From the NCBI GenBank assembly GCA_001931875.2, contig MSJH02000155.1:518-25845 (forward strand): a stretch of DNA of 25,328 nucleotides, written 5' to 3'. Positions 1 to 11,035 of the stretch are shown here, piece after piece. Source of the stretch: Byssochlamys sp. IMV 00236. Its lineage: Eukaryota > Ascomycota > Eurotiomycetes > Eurotiales > Thermoascaceae. The notes under the pieces were generated by a model. It ran no database searches. It saw nothing but the letters and a program-made list of their open reading frames with translations, and was not told the DNA's origin. The position numbers were made by a program, and so were the translations under genes. Position 1 is the first letter of the stretch, and every line of letters begins with the position of its first letter.

Positions 1-261
1 CCCTCCCCTCACAACCAACACCCCCCCCCATTTCCAGTTCTGGAGGCGATACACTGTCCTCTTGCCTTTTCGTCCCGAAACTCTTTTTTTATTTTTATTT
101 TTTTTCCCACCCTTCTAGCTGTACCGCCCCCCCTTTTCCCCCGCTGCAGATCCGCCCGAGAGATGCATGGCCGATTCCACTCCTGTGTACTTGCACTGAC
201 GGACGACTACTAATTCTGCGACCGGCGGTGGAGGGGAGAAGCGTTAGGGGACCTCCCCAGC
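1..261 (+). promoter_or_regulatory. Probable 5' leader / proximal promoter of the histidine kinase gene
   Basis: This is the 261 bases before the kinase start codon. The first 150 bases are strongly pyrimidine-rich (C runs, then T runs around 86-113), as is common near transcription starts in filamentous ascomycetes. No clear TATA box is visible. An in-frame TAA at 211-213 excludes extension of the main ORF upstream of 262. Two short ORFs lie at 163-213 and 167-199. The transcription start is unknown, so the split between promoter and leader is a guess. Confidence 0.45.
163..213 (+). other. Two overlapping upstream ORFs in the kinase leader
   Basis: An ATG at 163 opens a 16-codon ORF that ends with TAA at 211-213. 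A second ATG four bases later (167) opens a 10-codon ORF in another frame, ending with TGA at 197-199. Both terminate before the main ATG at 262. If the transcript starts upstream of 163, scanning ribosomes would meet both, and they could reduce kinase translation. The ORFs are seen directly; their transcription and effect are inferred. Confidence 0.4.
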
Positions 262-3200
262 ATGAAGACTCCTCCGCTTCCATCGCCGGCCAAGGCACCC
301 TCGCCTGTGGCCGCGTCTCATACACATCTACGGCGCCCGTCTCGACAGGACTTGGAGAGCCCTGCTGTTTCGAATCTGGACGGACCCGTGGCCGGAGCCC
401 AGGATGTCAGGTCCCCCCTCGCTTATCGACAGGACATGAATGTGTCGACCCCGATGCTCGAGCAGGACTTTGACAGCCGGATCGACGGTCCCGACAGGGT
501 TGCGGATAAGAAGAAGCAGGACACCGATGCGCGAACGTTGGAAGAGCTACGGAGACGGATGGAGGAGACTCTCGTCTATCAACAGTCACTGCAAAAATCG
601 TACACGTTTTCGAATCGTGATCTGTCGTCGCCCGAGTCGTCGGAAAGGAAGAGCGGCGGTTCATCACCAACATCACCGTCTCGCGCACTGCCCTCGTCGG
701 ATGCTCAATCGTCGAATTCCTATGCGGACTCCGTCGGGTCGAGTAATACGGTCAGAGCCACGACCCCGTTCAAGACGCCCAAGGAATGTCCGACGCCGTC
801 CTACCCTTTCCCAGTCATGAATGATCGTGAAGCTCATCTACAGGAACCGTTCACTCTGGTTTTCCCCGGTAGCAATCTGAAATCTAGGTCGAAGAAGGGA
901 GAAACCGCTGCCCCATTGACATCGGTGCCGCGCAACGTGTTTCTTCCGCCGGGCGCGACGACCGTGGCGGAGGATCCTTCGTACCCGAGTCCCAGTCTTT
1001 ACGACGTGACGCTGAAATTGAATTCGGACCCAGGCTTGGATGCGTGGTGGACTAATGTCGTGGACATCCTACAGACACATTATGGCGCGGAACGGGCAAC
1101 GCTTGCCGTCCCGGGTGATTTGACGGACCTCGAAAACATACCGTGGGGCCAGAAAGCGACCTTCAACCCGGATGGAGTTCACCAAGAAGACAGTAACCCG
1201 GTTCCTGAGCCGTCGGTCGATCCCCGATCTGCAAGCGCCACTCTCTCCCAAGTGGAATCGATCAAGAAACAGGAAGACTCAGTGTCTCCCTTGAAGATGA
1301 AGGCAGTGGGTTCTGGATCGACGGCCAAACGGCCTCCCCTCGCAGCTCGCCATTCTTTTGCAGGATTTGGAAAGGATGGGAAGACAACAGTTTCCCGCGA
1401 TTTCGAGCGACCCCGTGCAGCATCTCGGGCACATAGCAGTTTAGCTCGTGCGCCTGCGCATGGCAACGGCACCGATGATAAGTCCCTTGGCGGCGCGGAG
1501 GTGCCTGGCACGCAGCCATATCAACCAAGGGACAGCCCGGTTACCCAGAACTCTCCACTGGTCGTCTTCCCGATACCCAGAGCCCTCGAGGTCGAGCCCG
1601 ACCCGCTCATCAAGCGGACTGGCGTGGTCAGGCTGTTCGGTCGTACAAAACCTGCAGTCTTGACACGCGAGTATGCCCACGATCCGGCGGGGTCTCCCCG
1701 CAGTCAGGGAGAGTCAATACCGCAGACGCCTGACGATAAAGATCAGACCACGCCGGCTGCTGAACCCCCAAGAGATGTCCCCAAGACACCAACACGATCC
1801 ACGCACCCACGTCCTGGAGCCGGATCGAGTCTCAATCCCCATGCCGCTCTTCACTCGAAGAATGCGCACCTTCGGGGGAACAGCCTGTCGTTCTTGTATC
1901 CCGACGACGTCTATCGACATACTGAACTTTACGAAGAATATGAACAGGCGCCCCCGTCTCCCTGGTCCCAGTCTCCGGCACCTTCCCCTGCTCCTAAGTT
2001 GCATCCTGAGCAGAATCCGTTCTTTTCTACCCACACAGTCGATGAGGAAGCTTTTGCGCAAAATCCTCCGAAGCACGACTATTCCAAAGTGGAACCTCTT
2101 GAGGCTATCGGGGTGGAGGAGCGATCCAAGTCAGTGGTCCATATTCCTCTTCTCCATACAACATCATCGAAACAGGAATCTCCTATGACGTTGAGATTCC
2201 CCGTCGCAATCATATCGTTTTTGTCACCAATCGTCCCCTATCCGGCGAATTTGAGACAATCTCTCACGTACCTTATGCCTCACTTGACCGCGTCTTTCTG
2301 CCTGGCCCAACAGTACAGTCAGCTCGAAAGGCAGATCTCTGTCGGCCCTGAGAACCCGCGCTACGGCCATCTTCTTGGTCTTGGTGGAACGTTCTCTGAT
2401 GCAAGCAGCGAGTTGGAGCTCGTGGCTGGTCTCAGCGGGCACGTGAACTATGCACTTACTGATGAAGGTTCACTGTCTGCTCGCGCAAGTCTCTCAACTC
2501 CAGATGACGGCTTGACAAAGATAAGCCCAGCGATGTCGACTTCTGGCACGCCTGCCTTTGAGTTGAATAATTCCATGTCAGCGGATGGGTCGAACTTCAC
2601 CTCTTCCTCTGTTCCCAAGCAGAGTAATGAGACAATCGATAGCTACTTCAACATCGTCCAGACCAACAGTCCCCAAGGAGCCCCTCCCACGCAAAGCCGG
2701 TCGAAACCCGCTAGATCCAAGCAGAATATTTCATCGAGCCCCACATCGCCTGTAAGAGCTAGAGCGAGGAGCGGTGGCGGTGTCGAATTGCTCGCCCCTC
2801 ACGATACAGGTCTTCCTTCGTTATCTAATGCGTTGGACGTCAGGCCTCCTCCCGGTGTTGCGGCGCCGTCAGCAACATCGCGCAATCAGTCTACAAACTC
2901 ACTTATGGCACAACTACAGCGCGATATCCAGCGACCATTCCCAGACACTATTGCGCAATTAATGCTCAACTCGGTGCCTCTTCATCTGTTTCTTGCCAAG
3001 CCCCAGTCGGGTGAAGTTATATGGACCAATGCGAAATTCGACGCTTACCGAAGAAGCCAACCACACGAGCAGCGAGTTAGGGATCCTTGGCAGAATATTC
3101 ACTCGAGTGAACGGGAGCATATTTCGAAAGAATGGCAGAAGGCCCTGCGTACTGGCTCGCAGTTCACAGAGAGAGTCCGGGTTAAGCGATTCAACGATGA

Positions 3201-6120
3201 AGCCGCCTATCGCTGGTTCATTTTCCGTGCAAATCCTCTGCTTTCAGGAACAGGAGAGTTGCTCTACTGGATTGGCTCTTTCCTTGACATTCATGAGCAA
3301 CATATTGCGGAATTGAAGGCTACTCAGGAGAGAGAGAGATTCGCGACGGATGCTAAATACCGGGCTCTAGCGAATTCCATCCCGCAAGTTGTCTTTGAGG
3401 CTGCTGAGCATCGCGGCCTCATCTCGGCCAATGAGCAATGGCATCTGTATACCGGACAGAAAATTGAAGATGCTATGAACCTAGGGTTCACAAAGCATAT
3501 CCATCCTGATGACCTGGAGAAATGTGGTATAATCGCTCTCGACCAGCCTGATCTCCAGAAGAGGGTCGCAGGAACTTCAGAGTCAGCGTCTACGGACGAA
3601 GATGTGGATACGGACAAGTCCACTAATCATCGTTTCGCGCGCGGCGTGACTCCAGCCCTCGATGAGCTGGTGAGACGCGGAGTCGTCCAGGTTCAGAAAG
3701 ACGAGAACGGCCGCGTATTCTACTCGACGGAAATTCGACTTCGTTCAAAGGGAGGCGATTTCCGCTGGCACCTCGTTCGGTTGGTGAAAGTCGAGACCAA
3801 CTTCGGGAACAGAGAAGCTTCCTGGTATGGGACGTGTACCGACATCAACGATCGCAAGCTGTTAGAGCGCGAATTGAACAAAGCGATGCAGCAGCTCAAT
3901 AAGGAAATGGAGTCGAAGACCAAGTTCTTTAGCAACATGTCCCACGAGATCAGAACTCCCCTGAATGGAATTCTGGGTACTATCCCATTCATACTGGATA
4001 CCCAGCTGGACAATGACCAGAGACGAATGCTCGACACTATCCAGAACAGCTCCACGAACTTGAGGGAGCTGGTTGATAACATCCTCGATGTCTCTCGTGT
4101 CGAGGCTGGAAAGATGAGCTTGGTTAACGCATGGTTCCATGTCCGGTCGGTCGTTGAGGACGTGATCGACACCATCGCATCAAGAGCGATCGATAAGGGT
4201 CTCGAGATTAACTATCTGATGGACGTCGATGTTCCAGCTATGGTCATTGGAGATAGATTTAGGATTCGACAGGTTCTCATCAACCTCATGGGCAATGCCG
4301 TCAAATTCACGTCGTCAGGGGAGATCTACACGAGGTGTTCCATCTACAGAGACCCTTCCGTGCCTCTCAGATCAAGTGAGATTCTGCTGTACTTCGAGGT
4401 CGTGGATACTGGTAAGGGCTTCAGCGCAGCAGATGCTGAGCGTCTGATGCAGAGATTCAGCCAAATTGGAGGCAGCGGTTCGCAGCAACATGCTGGCAGT
4501 GGACTTGGCTTGTTCCTGTCTAAACAACTGGTTGAGATGCATGGGGGCAAGTTGACTCCTAGTAGTAGGGAAGGACAGGGAGCCAAATTCTCCTTCTACG
4601 TGAAAGTGGATGCGCCTCCTCCGCCTACGCAAGACGAGCCGCCACTTACACGGCAGTCATCCAGTCTCTCCGAAGCACCTACAGCTGTCTCAAACTCGAG
4701 TCCTAAGCAGAGAATACCCCTGCTGTCTAAGGATTCAGGCGATTCTAAAACTGATCTTCAGGAACTCTCGCCAACTCATGAGGCTCCAATGAAGTCTCCA
4801 GGCATTACCGTGACTAACCATCAGTCAGAAGGCTCTTCCGCCGTCCAGACTCCCGAGTTGCAAGCCCTCGAACCTCCCATCAAGATGGACGGTACTCCCA
4901 AAGAAGGCATTCTTGATTCGTCAGAATCCTCTGGTCGTGAGAGGACAAGGTCGCTGGCATCAACGAGTGGTGACACCATTAGGCCGACGCCAAGTAGCTG
5001 GATGGAGTCTACTCTGCTAAAGAATGAGACTCGGGATTCATCGTCAGGGTCACCTCTCCCGGCTTCCTACTCGGTCATGATAATCTGTCCTCTCGACAAC
5101 GCCCGCGAAGCTGCCAGACAACATATCGAGCAAGTCATTCCCCATGAGATCCCGTCCACGATAACCACTCTACCGGACGTAGAAGACTGGAAGGACCTGG
5201 TAAATGCGGGCGACTGCCCTTCTCTGACCCATCTAGTCCTTAGTCTGCCATCGGTAGAGGATGTCTTCGAGGTCATGCAGTACGTACTGCAGGGCGAAAA
5301 GGACGATGTCCCGGCTATCGTTATCATGTCGGATCTCTACCAGAAGCGGCAGATCAACTCAAAGATCGAGGAGCTCATTGCGGCAGACAGGAAGGTGTAC
5401 ACAGTCCCAAAGCCGGTTAAGCCATCTGCATTCTCGAGCATCTTCGATCCGGAGAACAGACGCGATCTGAGCAAGGATCGTAATCAGGATATGGCCAGAG
5501 AAATCAACAATAACTTCAAGACTATGTCTAAGATTGTGAAAGAAGTTATTGGAAACAAGGGCTACAGAATCTTGCTCGTCGAGGACGACGAGACTAATCG
5601 CATGGTATGTTGCATCCAGACTATAACCTCCATATACGCATGTCTGACTAAGATTTGTAGGTTATGTTGAAGTATCTCGATAAGATCAAGGTTGTCTCTG
5701 AGACGGCTGGAAACGGTGAGGAGTGTACTGAGCTGGTTTTCTCGAAAGAACCCGGGTACTACTCCTTGATCATTGTGAGTAATTCTCTGTTTCTAACAAT
5801 TCTTATGCACACCCTCTTAACACTGGTATCAGTGCGACATTCAAATGCCCGTCAAAAATGGTTACGACACTTGTCGGGAGATCCGCGCGTGGGAACAAAA
5901 GAACCACTTCCCCCAGATTCCGATAATGGCGCTCTCTGCGAATGCTATGACGGATCAGATCGATGATGCCGCACGTGCCGGTTTCAACGACTATGTGACG
6001 AAGCCGATCAAACATAATGAACTCGGCAAGATGATGATGGGATTGCTGGATCCCTCAACGCCTCAGGTCTTGCTTCGGGATCGTCGTCGAACTCGACACG
6101 ACATCCAACGTAGTACCTGA
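262..6120 (+). CDS. Soluble hybrid sensor histidine kinase with PAS-like, kinase, pseudo-receiver and receiver domains
   Basis: Exons 262-5604, 5661-5774 and 5833-6120 give 1914 residues. Both introns (56 and 58 bases, donors GTATGT and GTGAGT) are phase 0. There is an in-frame stop upstream at 211. Residues 1-240 are Ser/Pro-rich and probably disordered. Segments near 245-302 and 641-693 look like two halves of a GAF-type domain. PAS-like regions lie near 895-1015 and 1030-1195. The H-box has the phosphorylatable His1228 (SNMSHEIRTPLNG). The ATP-binding boxes are N (Asn1345), G1 (D1382-TGKGF) and G2 (near 1412-1421). A degenerate receiver-like domain spans about 1603-1730. The final receiver (from about 1770) has an E/D pair at 1774-1776, phosphoacceptor Asp1821 (CDIQMP) and a conserved Lys in TKPIK. 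No transmembrane segment is evident, so it is probably cytosolic. By family knowledge, hybrid kinases signal through an HPt protein (Ypd1 type) to Ssk1/Skn7-type regulators. The stimulus and fungal kinase group are not assigned. Confidence 0.95.
5605..5660 (+). other. Intron 1 of the histidine kinase gene, within the receiver domain
   Basis: A 56-base intron with donor GTATGT at 5605, a CTGAC branch-like sequence at 5644-5648 and acceptor TAG at 5658-5660. It is phase 0, after Met1781 just past the acidic pair of the receiver. Because 56 is not a multiple of three, retention shifts the frame and reaches a stop at 5668-5670, removing the rest of the receiver. Joining the exons restores a normal receiver sequence. 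Confidence 0.9.
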
Positions 6121-7400
6121 AACAGGAAAAAAAGAACATGCAGTCTGGTTATTGATTCATCTGTGATTCGGCTGGTGCTCTCTTCGCACGCAGTTTTTTC
6201 TGCGGCTGAGCAGCAGCGGATTAATATGCCGCTTTCTCATGGCGCACTAAATTTTTTTTTCTGGGCTGGGCTGGGGCTTTGGACTGGCAAGAGGGGGGAT
6301 TTGGAAGGGAACGGCGCCTTTTCTAAACGGTTTTCGGTTCTGGCTGTTTTCTTGATGAGCGCTTGAATCCACGTCGTATCCGCTTTCAGCTCTGTTATAC
6401 CATTTTGCTGCATCAGCGTCCGGAGTCTTGTGCTTCTTGTACTGATCTGTTTTATTTTTGGCATGGCGCCGCTTCTTTTGAATTTCATTTCTCATTCCAC
6501 TCATACCCCGCAGCTTTATTTATGTCAACTCCTTTGACTTTATATACTTTGTGTGTCATTTTTCTCTTCAATCACGAGTTGTGATCCTCCACGTTTCAAT
6601 CGACATTAGTTTGTTGATATGTTCGGACCCCGACTCATTCTGGTACTGAGTGCTTTTTTTTGCTGTCAGATTCTTAATATCTGAATCGGTTTGGATTTTA
6701 GGGGCCATGGATCCTCCTCCTAGTGTCAAATCGACACGTTGTTTGGTTACTCTGTTCTAGGGCCCCACGAGGCCTGCCAGCTGACAAAGGAAGATATCGG
6801 CTCGGCTTGAGATTTACAATCAGCATTGGGGTTCATCACTCGGTTAATGGCGCGCAAAGGTTCTATGGGTTCCAATCATCATGTTTGTTTCCTGTTTCTC
6901 TTTCGGTGTGGGCCTTACGGGATGAAGGGCGCATTCCATGCCGTGGGTATTTGGGAAGGCATGGGAATGGACTGGACATGCATCATCATACCCACGCATG
7001 GACTGTCTGTGGAAATAGTCGAACAAAAAGCGCCCTCCAGACGGCGAGTGGCGTGAAGTTTCGAAGCGCCATGGAAGTAGTGGGAAGAGGGAATACGGTT
7101 GAGGGAGACGGCCAGAGGACCAGGAAGCCTACAGCCAATTGTTTCTTTTTTTGGCTCTTGAGGATCAGTTTGCATCTCAACTTTCAGGCTCTCATCTTAT
7201 CTGCCATCCTCTCTTCCCGCCCCTCCTTGCACCGTACCTTCTCCCCCTACGCCGCGCATTCTGTGGGCCTGTACATTACATCATCTTCATCATCGTCACC
7301 GGCTCCTTTCGGATCTCGGGCCCTGATGCATGAATGAATTGCACGAAATGAAATGTTTTATATACCCAGTGGTGTGTCGAGTCCATAGAGGAAAGGGTCA
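6121..7400. other. Intergenic region after the kinase gene; no supported gene
   Basis: This holds the presumed 3' UTR of the kinase gene and flanking DNA. It is T-rich with many short homopolymers (for example around 6251-6260 and 6654-6662). Several open frames exist, the longest 204 codons at 6723-7337, but they begin at non-ATG codons or lack any recognisable domain, and none is continued by plausible splice sites. I see no tRNA, repeat or regulatory structure that I can defend. Confidence 0.5.
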
Positions 7401-8460
7401 TTTCACATATTTATTTCATTCATTCTTACTGTTCCCATACATTATTACCCTTTTCTCTCTTGTAGTCTCTCTATCCAGAGAGTAGTAACTAAATCCTCCC
7501 CGTAAAAAACAATGGGGTTCAGACTTGCGCACAGCCACGCTCCAAACATAAGATAAAACACAAAGAACCGTGGAACCATAATACATAATTAACAAGCAGG
7601 TTATAAATAGAAACAAAATATCAACCCCACTTCAGTGAGTGATGATCACTACATAATAAATAATAACTTAACTAACTAGTTACCTAGGTAAATAACATCC
7701 AGCAACTTGTTCATAATCCCATTTTGGGAATATCATTCTAAAAAACTATGGGAGAGGAACGATCCGGGAAGATTTTCCATGGGGTTTAGAAACTTAGTAT
7801 ACTAGTTAATTAAGTAACTACTAGAACACGGTACAGTATAACTAGTTTTCTGGGACATCTCCGGGGTTAGTTAGTTGGACCTTGGTAAGTTTGAGGGAAG
7901 GATGGATAATGATATATATGATAACTTTCTCGTCTTCATGCTGTGTCATGTAAATATATCGTCCCCGCTTCGGGTTTAGGATGGTGATCTCATTTAAAGT
8001 ATTAGGATGGAAGTTATTGATAATATAATATAACCCAATTGAGGTGCTGGCCGAGTTTGGGGAGCTATGCAGAGTACTAGTTAGTTAGTATTATCATTGA
8101 TTAGCACACTACAGTGTTTTTGATTTCCAGTATATTGGAGCAATCTATCTGCTGATAGAATTTGAGTTTTTAGGCTGCTTCTTCCTAGCTTATATGAGAG
8201 ATGATATAGGGAAGAGGCTAGTTAGCTTGATTGGATAGAATTGGACGAGATGAAAGTGAGCTGTTTCTCACGGCTACGTCGACCTACCTAACTAATTATC
8301 ATATCTCCTGCGACGATAGCCGTGCGTATGGTATATTATGTGTAGTTAGCATCACCCGCAGAGGGTCCCACATATCTTGTAGAGTAATTACGGTGCGCGC
8401 AACAGATAAGGCTATTGGTATATTATTCTTGGAGTTAGTGATCTTAGGATAGTTGCGTCG
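7401..8460. other. AT-rich intergenic block with recurrent ACTAGTTA-like words
   Basis: About 1 kb of clearly AT-richer DNA than its surroundings. It has stop codons in every frame and only tiny ORFs. Words of the form ACTAGTT(A) occur at 7675, 7801, 7841 and 8076. Related strings (TTAGTTAGTT near 7867, TAACTAACTA near 7668, CTACCTAACTAATTA near 8285) are scattered through it. It looks like ordinary fungal intergenic sequence or an old decayed repeat; no coding potential is seen. Confidence 0.5.
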
Positions 8461-11027
8461 CTAGACACTTTCTGGGGAAGAAGGAGTTCCAAGATTCAAA
8501 AGTCTCGTCTCGTCTCGTCTCACCGTGTAAAAGTGGAGAGACTGTTGTGACGGCGTCTTGTCAATGCTTGATTTTGCTTGTGGCGGTGAAGAAACGGAAA
8601 ATCCGCTTGGTGGTGGTTGGCGACAATTCTGGTAACCCCATCGGCTTTTTAATCTCTGCAGGAGCAAATGAAAACTAAGGGACCCCATGAAGGAGGGACA
8701 TTTGCTGGCCTTGGTGTGATAATGGAGGACAAAAGCTCGAGGATCATGATCCGGGGTCATCATACTAACTCCTGCAAAGATGATGCGCTTCAATGTGGCC
8801 CTCTTCGGGGATCCGCTCCATATTTTCATCCTGTCACCTGCTCAGCTTCGGGACTGCAGAGGATCCATTGGGCGTGGATATTATTTCTCCAGATTGGTGA
8901 CAATCCCCAACAGTGCGCAATAAGGCTGCATCGGCGAGGGAGGGGACCCAGCCTAATCAGCAACGCAGAGGGGAAAACTGTCGAGTAACAGTCTTGGCCA
9001 GGTAGTGGTGCAACTGCACTGAACGAACCAACAGAAGACAAATCGCAGGCTGGATGGGGTAATTAGTCGTTTGGTTCGCTGGGAATCGCCGGGTCCTCTC
9101 GGTCTGGACTGGACACGGGCTTCGCGACGAGATGCGAGACGAACGCCCTGCCGGCATGGAAGGTTCTTCGAAAGTTTGCGTCACTCCTCTCGGCTCTGCG
9201 TCATCGGAAATTATTATCTCCCAGGTGATTTGGAGTGCTTTCCTGAAAAGTAATCGTCATGTCGTTGCTCTTCTGGAGGGAGCTAAATCTGCAGCCGAGA
9301 GACGAGAATCGCGGTGGGAGAAGCTTATTCGGTCAACGGTAGGGTGTGATAACCGACTGGGCAGTCGTCCCGTAAAGAGTATGAATCATAGGGAGTAAAT
9401 CCCAATTGTTCGGGTATGCCATTTCTGGAGACAGTCAGGTTGGGAGGCTATGTTTGGTAGTCCTGTTGGAAGGATTTCATGGATTGCTTCGGATACTGTC
9501 TCATTCGGTCGCCAGATCGAGATACTTTCTTCTTAGCTTCTGTCTGGCGCAGATCAGATCACCGTCGCCAGGCCTTCAGGCTGAAGTTTCGTCCCAATTT
9601 GAACGCAATGGCACTGAGGATGCACTGGCTGGATCAGCAGGGGGGTTTTCCAGCTGCGCTCCAGCATGTCTGACAGCCCGCCGAGCCCACCCGACTTACC
9701 AGCAGATGGCTTAGCCGGAGAAGCATCTGAAGGACACTGTCCAGGTCTTCTTGTCGGCGCGTCTAGAGCGCTTGTCACCGCTTGATTCCTGCTCGTGGCG
9801 TTTTGATTTTTCTGTTGCTGCTTTTGAAAGCTGGCACAAACGGGCGCGACTTGCTATGAGAGAGAAGAGAGAAATGCGGCAAACGGCAGCATAGCCGGTA
9901 TTCTCTTCATCTGATTCATCAGCAAACCTAGGCACGGATTGGCAGCCTTTTCCGCAGTCTGGGCTGATATGACTCCTGTTCTGTGGTGAAGATACTGTGC
10001 CGCCGTGAACTGCTGCCCGGCCGCCAGCCTGGTGCGGGAGCTCGACAGGCAAAAAGAGCAACCTGGTTGTTCGTGCCATGCAGAGATGTCCAACATCCAC
10101 GATCTACAACCCTCCGCTGCCCATACCAACCCTCGAAGCTCATAATGTTATTTGAGCATGGTTCCAGCCTCAGCCAATCATCTTCTGCATTTGAAAGACA
10201 TAGGAAAAAAAAAAATAGAGAAAGAATGCTGAGACCACAGGCAAGTCGACCAAAACGAGCGATCTGACTATCGGTTTGGCTCCCCGCTCTCGCCCGAACA
10301 AGAGTAGCAAGCAAATACTCAAGGTAAGTAAAAGATAAACAACACCAGGTAAAATAAGAGTCAACGCCCACGCAGGCAAGTTCTTTAGAGGTCCAATGGG
10401 ATCCCAAGAGCTTCTAGAACCCCCGTAATCGCGCAATGCCTCTCTCGCACGTTCCAATGCGCCCACCGGTTCTTAGCATCCAGTCCGCCGTCCTATATCC
10501 TTCCTCCCCACTATCTCCTCCGGTCTTCCTCTGCGGACAGAGATACCAACACGAGGGACAGATGCGGAGACTCAGGAGATGACAGGCAGATCCGGAACGG
10601 CCACGAGGTGCCCCGACAGACGGAAAAAGACGTGAGAATGCCCCGCGAGAAGGCAACATGGCTGGCATCAACCGGTCTCCTAGTCCGTCCTGGTGGAGGG
10701 GTTCGGAGCCCATTGACAGGAGCACGGCCACACGGCAGAGCGGAAAAAAGGCCTAGTGGGGGACGATTGCTCCGATAATGCAGATGGCTGGCCCTTTTCC
10801 TCTGATCTTTTTTCGAGCCAGAGCGGGGTCGGGACACAGAGAGGGCGAATTGGCTTCCGGAGAAGGGGGAGGGGGCGGACTCGGAGGTCAGGATTGGGAT
10901 ATAGGGGGGTGGGAGACATGCGACTTGAGACGCCAGGAAAGCCCTCGACTCGTCCACGTCCCGGCCATGGCCAGGGCTATCACGGCGGAGATCCTTCTCG
11001 TCGGATAGAAGACCCTCCGTCGACGGC
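8461..11027. other. Long GC-richer intergenic region upstream of the KxDL gene; no supported gene
   Basis: Composition returns to about 50% GC here, so open frames of 100-160 codons occur on both strands (for example minus strand 9928-10407, 10170-10466 and 10511-10957). They overlap one another in different frames, lack recognisable domains, and show no consistent set of splice-joined exons. The minus-strand frame at 10170-10466 encodes two hydrophobic stretches but nothing recognisable. The part nearest 11028 presumably includes the distal promoter of the KxDL gene. A pentanucleotide repeat lies at 8502-8521. Confidence 0.45.
8502..8521. repeat. (GTCTC)4 microsatellite
   Basis: Four perfect tandem copies of GTCTC, 20 bases in all, in intergenic DNA. 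No function is evident. Such short pentanucleotide runs often vary in copy number among strains. Confidence 0.9.
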
Positions 11028-11035
11028 TATAAAAG
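11028..11035 (+). promoter_or_regulatory. TATA box (TATAAAAG) upstream of the KxDL gene
   Basis: A consensus TATAAAAG lies 374 bases before the start codon at 11402. It is followed from about 11040 by a C/T-rich tract typical of fungal transcription start regions. From this box to the start codon I find no ATG on the + strand, as expected of a real, long 5' leader. The assignment to this gene rests on position and orientation. Confidence 0.6.

Noticed and set aside
3720..4175. 151-codon antisense ORF opposite the kinase core
   Set aside because: Lies entirely opposite the conserved H-box region of the histidine kinase; a shadow frame.
6723..7337. 204-codon open frame on the + strand after the kinase gene
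   Set aside because: It begins at a non-ATG codon, its translation is low in domain character, and no splice sites extend it. Probably chance in a stop-poor stretch.
8741..8752. Perfect 12-base palindrome GGATCATGATCC
   Set aside because: Several 12-base palindromes are expected by chance in 25 kb, and there is no second copy or context.
9928..10957. Overlapping minus-strand open frames of 98-159 codons upstream of the KxDL gene, one with two hydrophobic segments (10170-10466)
   Set aside because: They overlap each other in different frames, match no family, and GC-richer DNA gives such frames by chance. No coherent exon model could be built.
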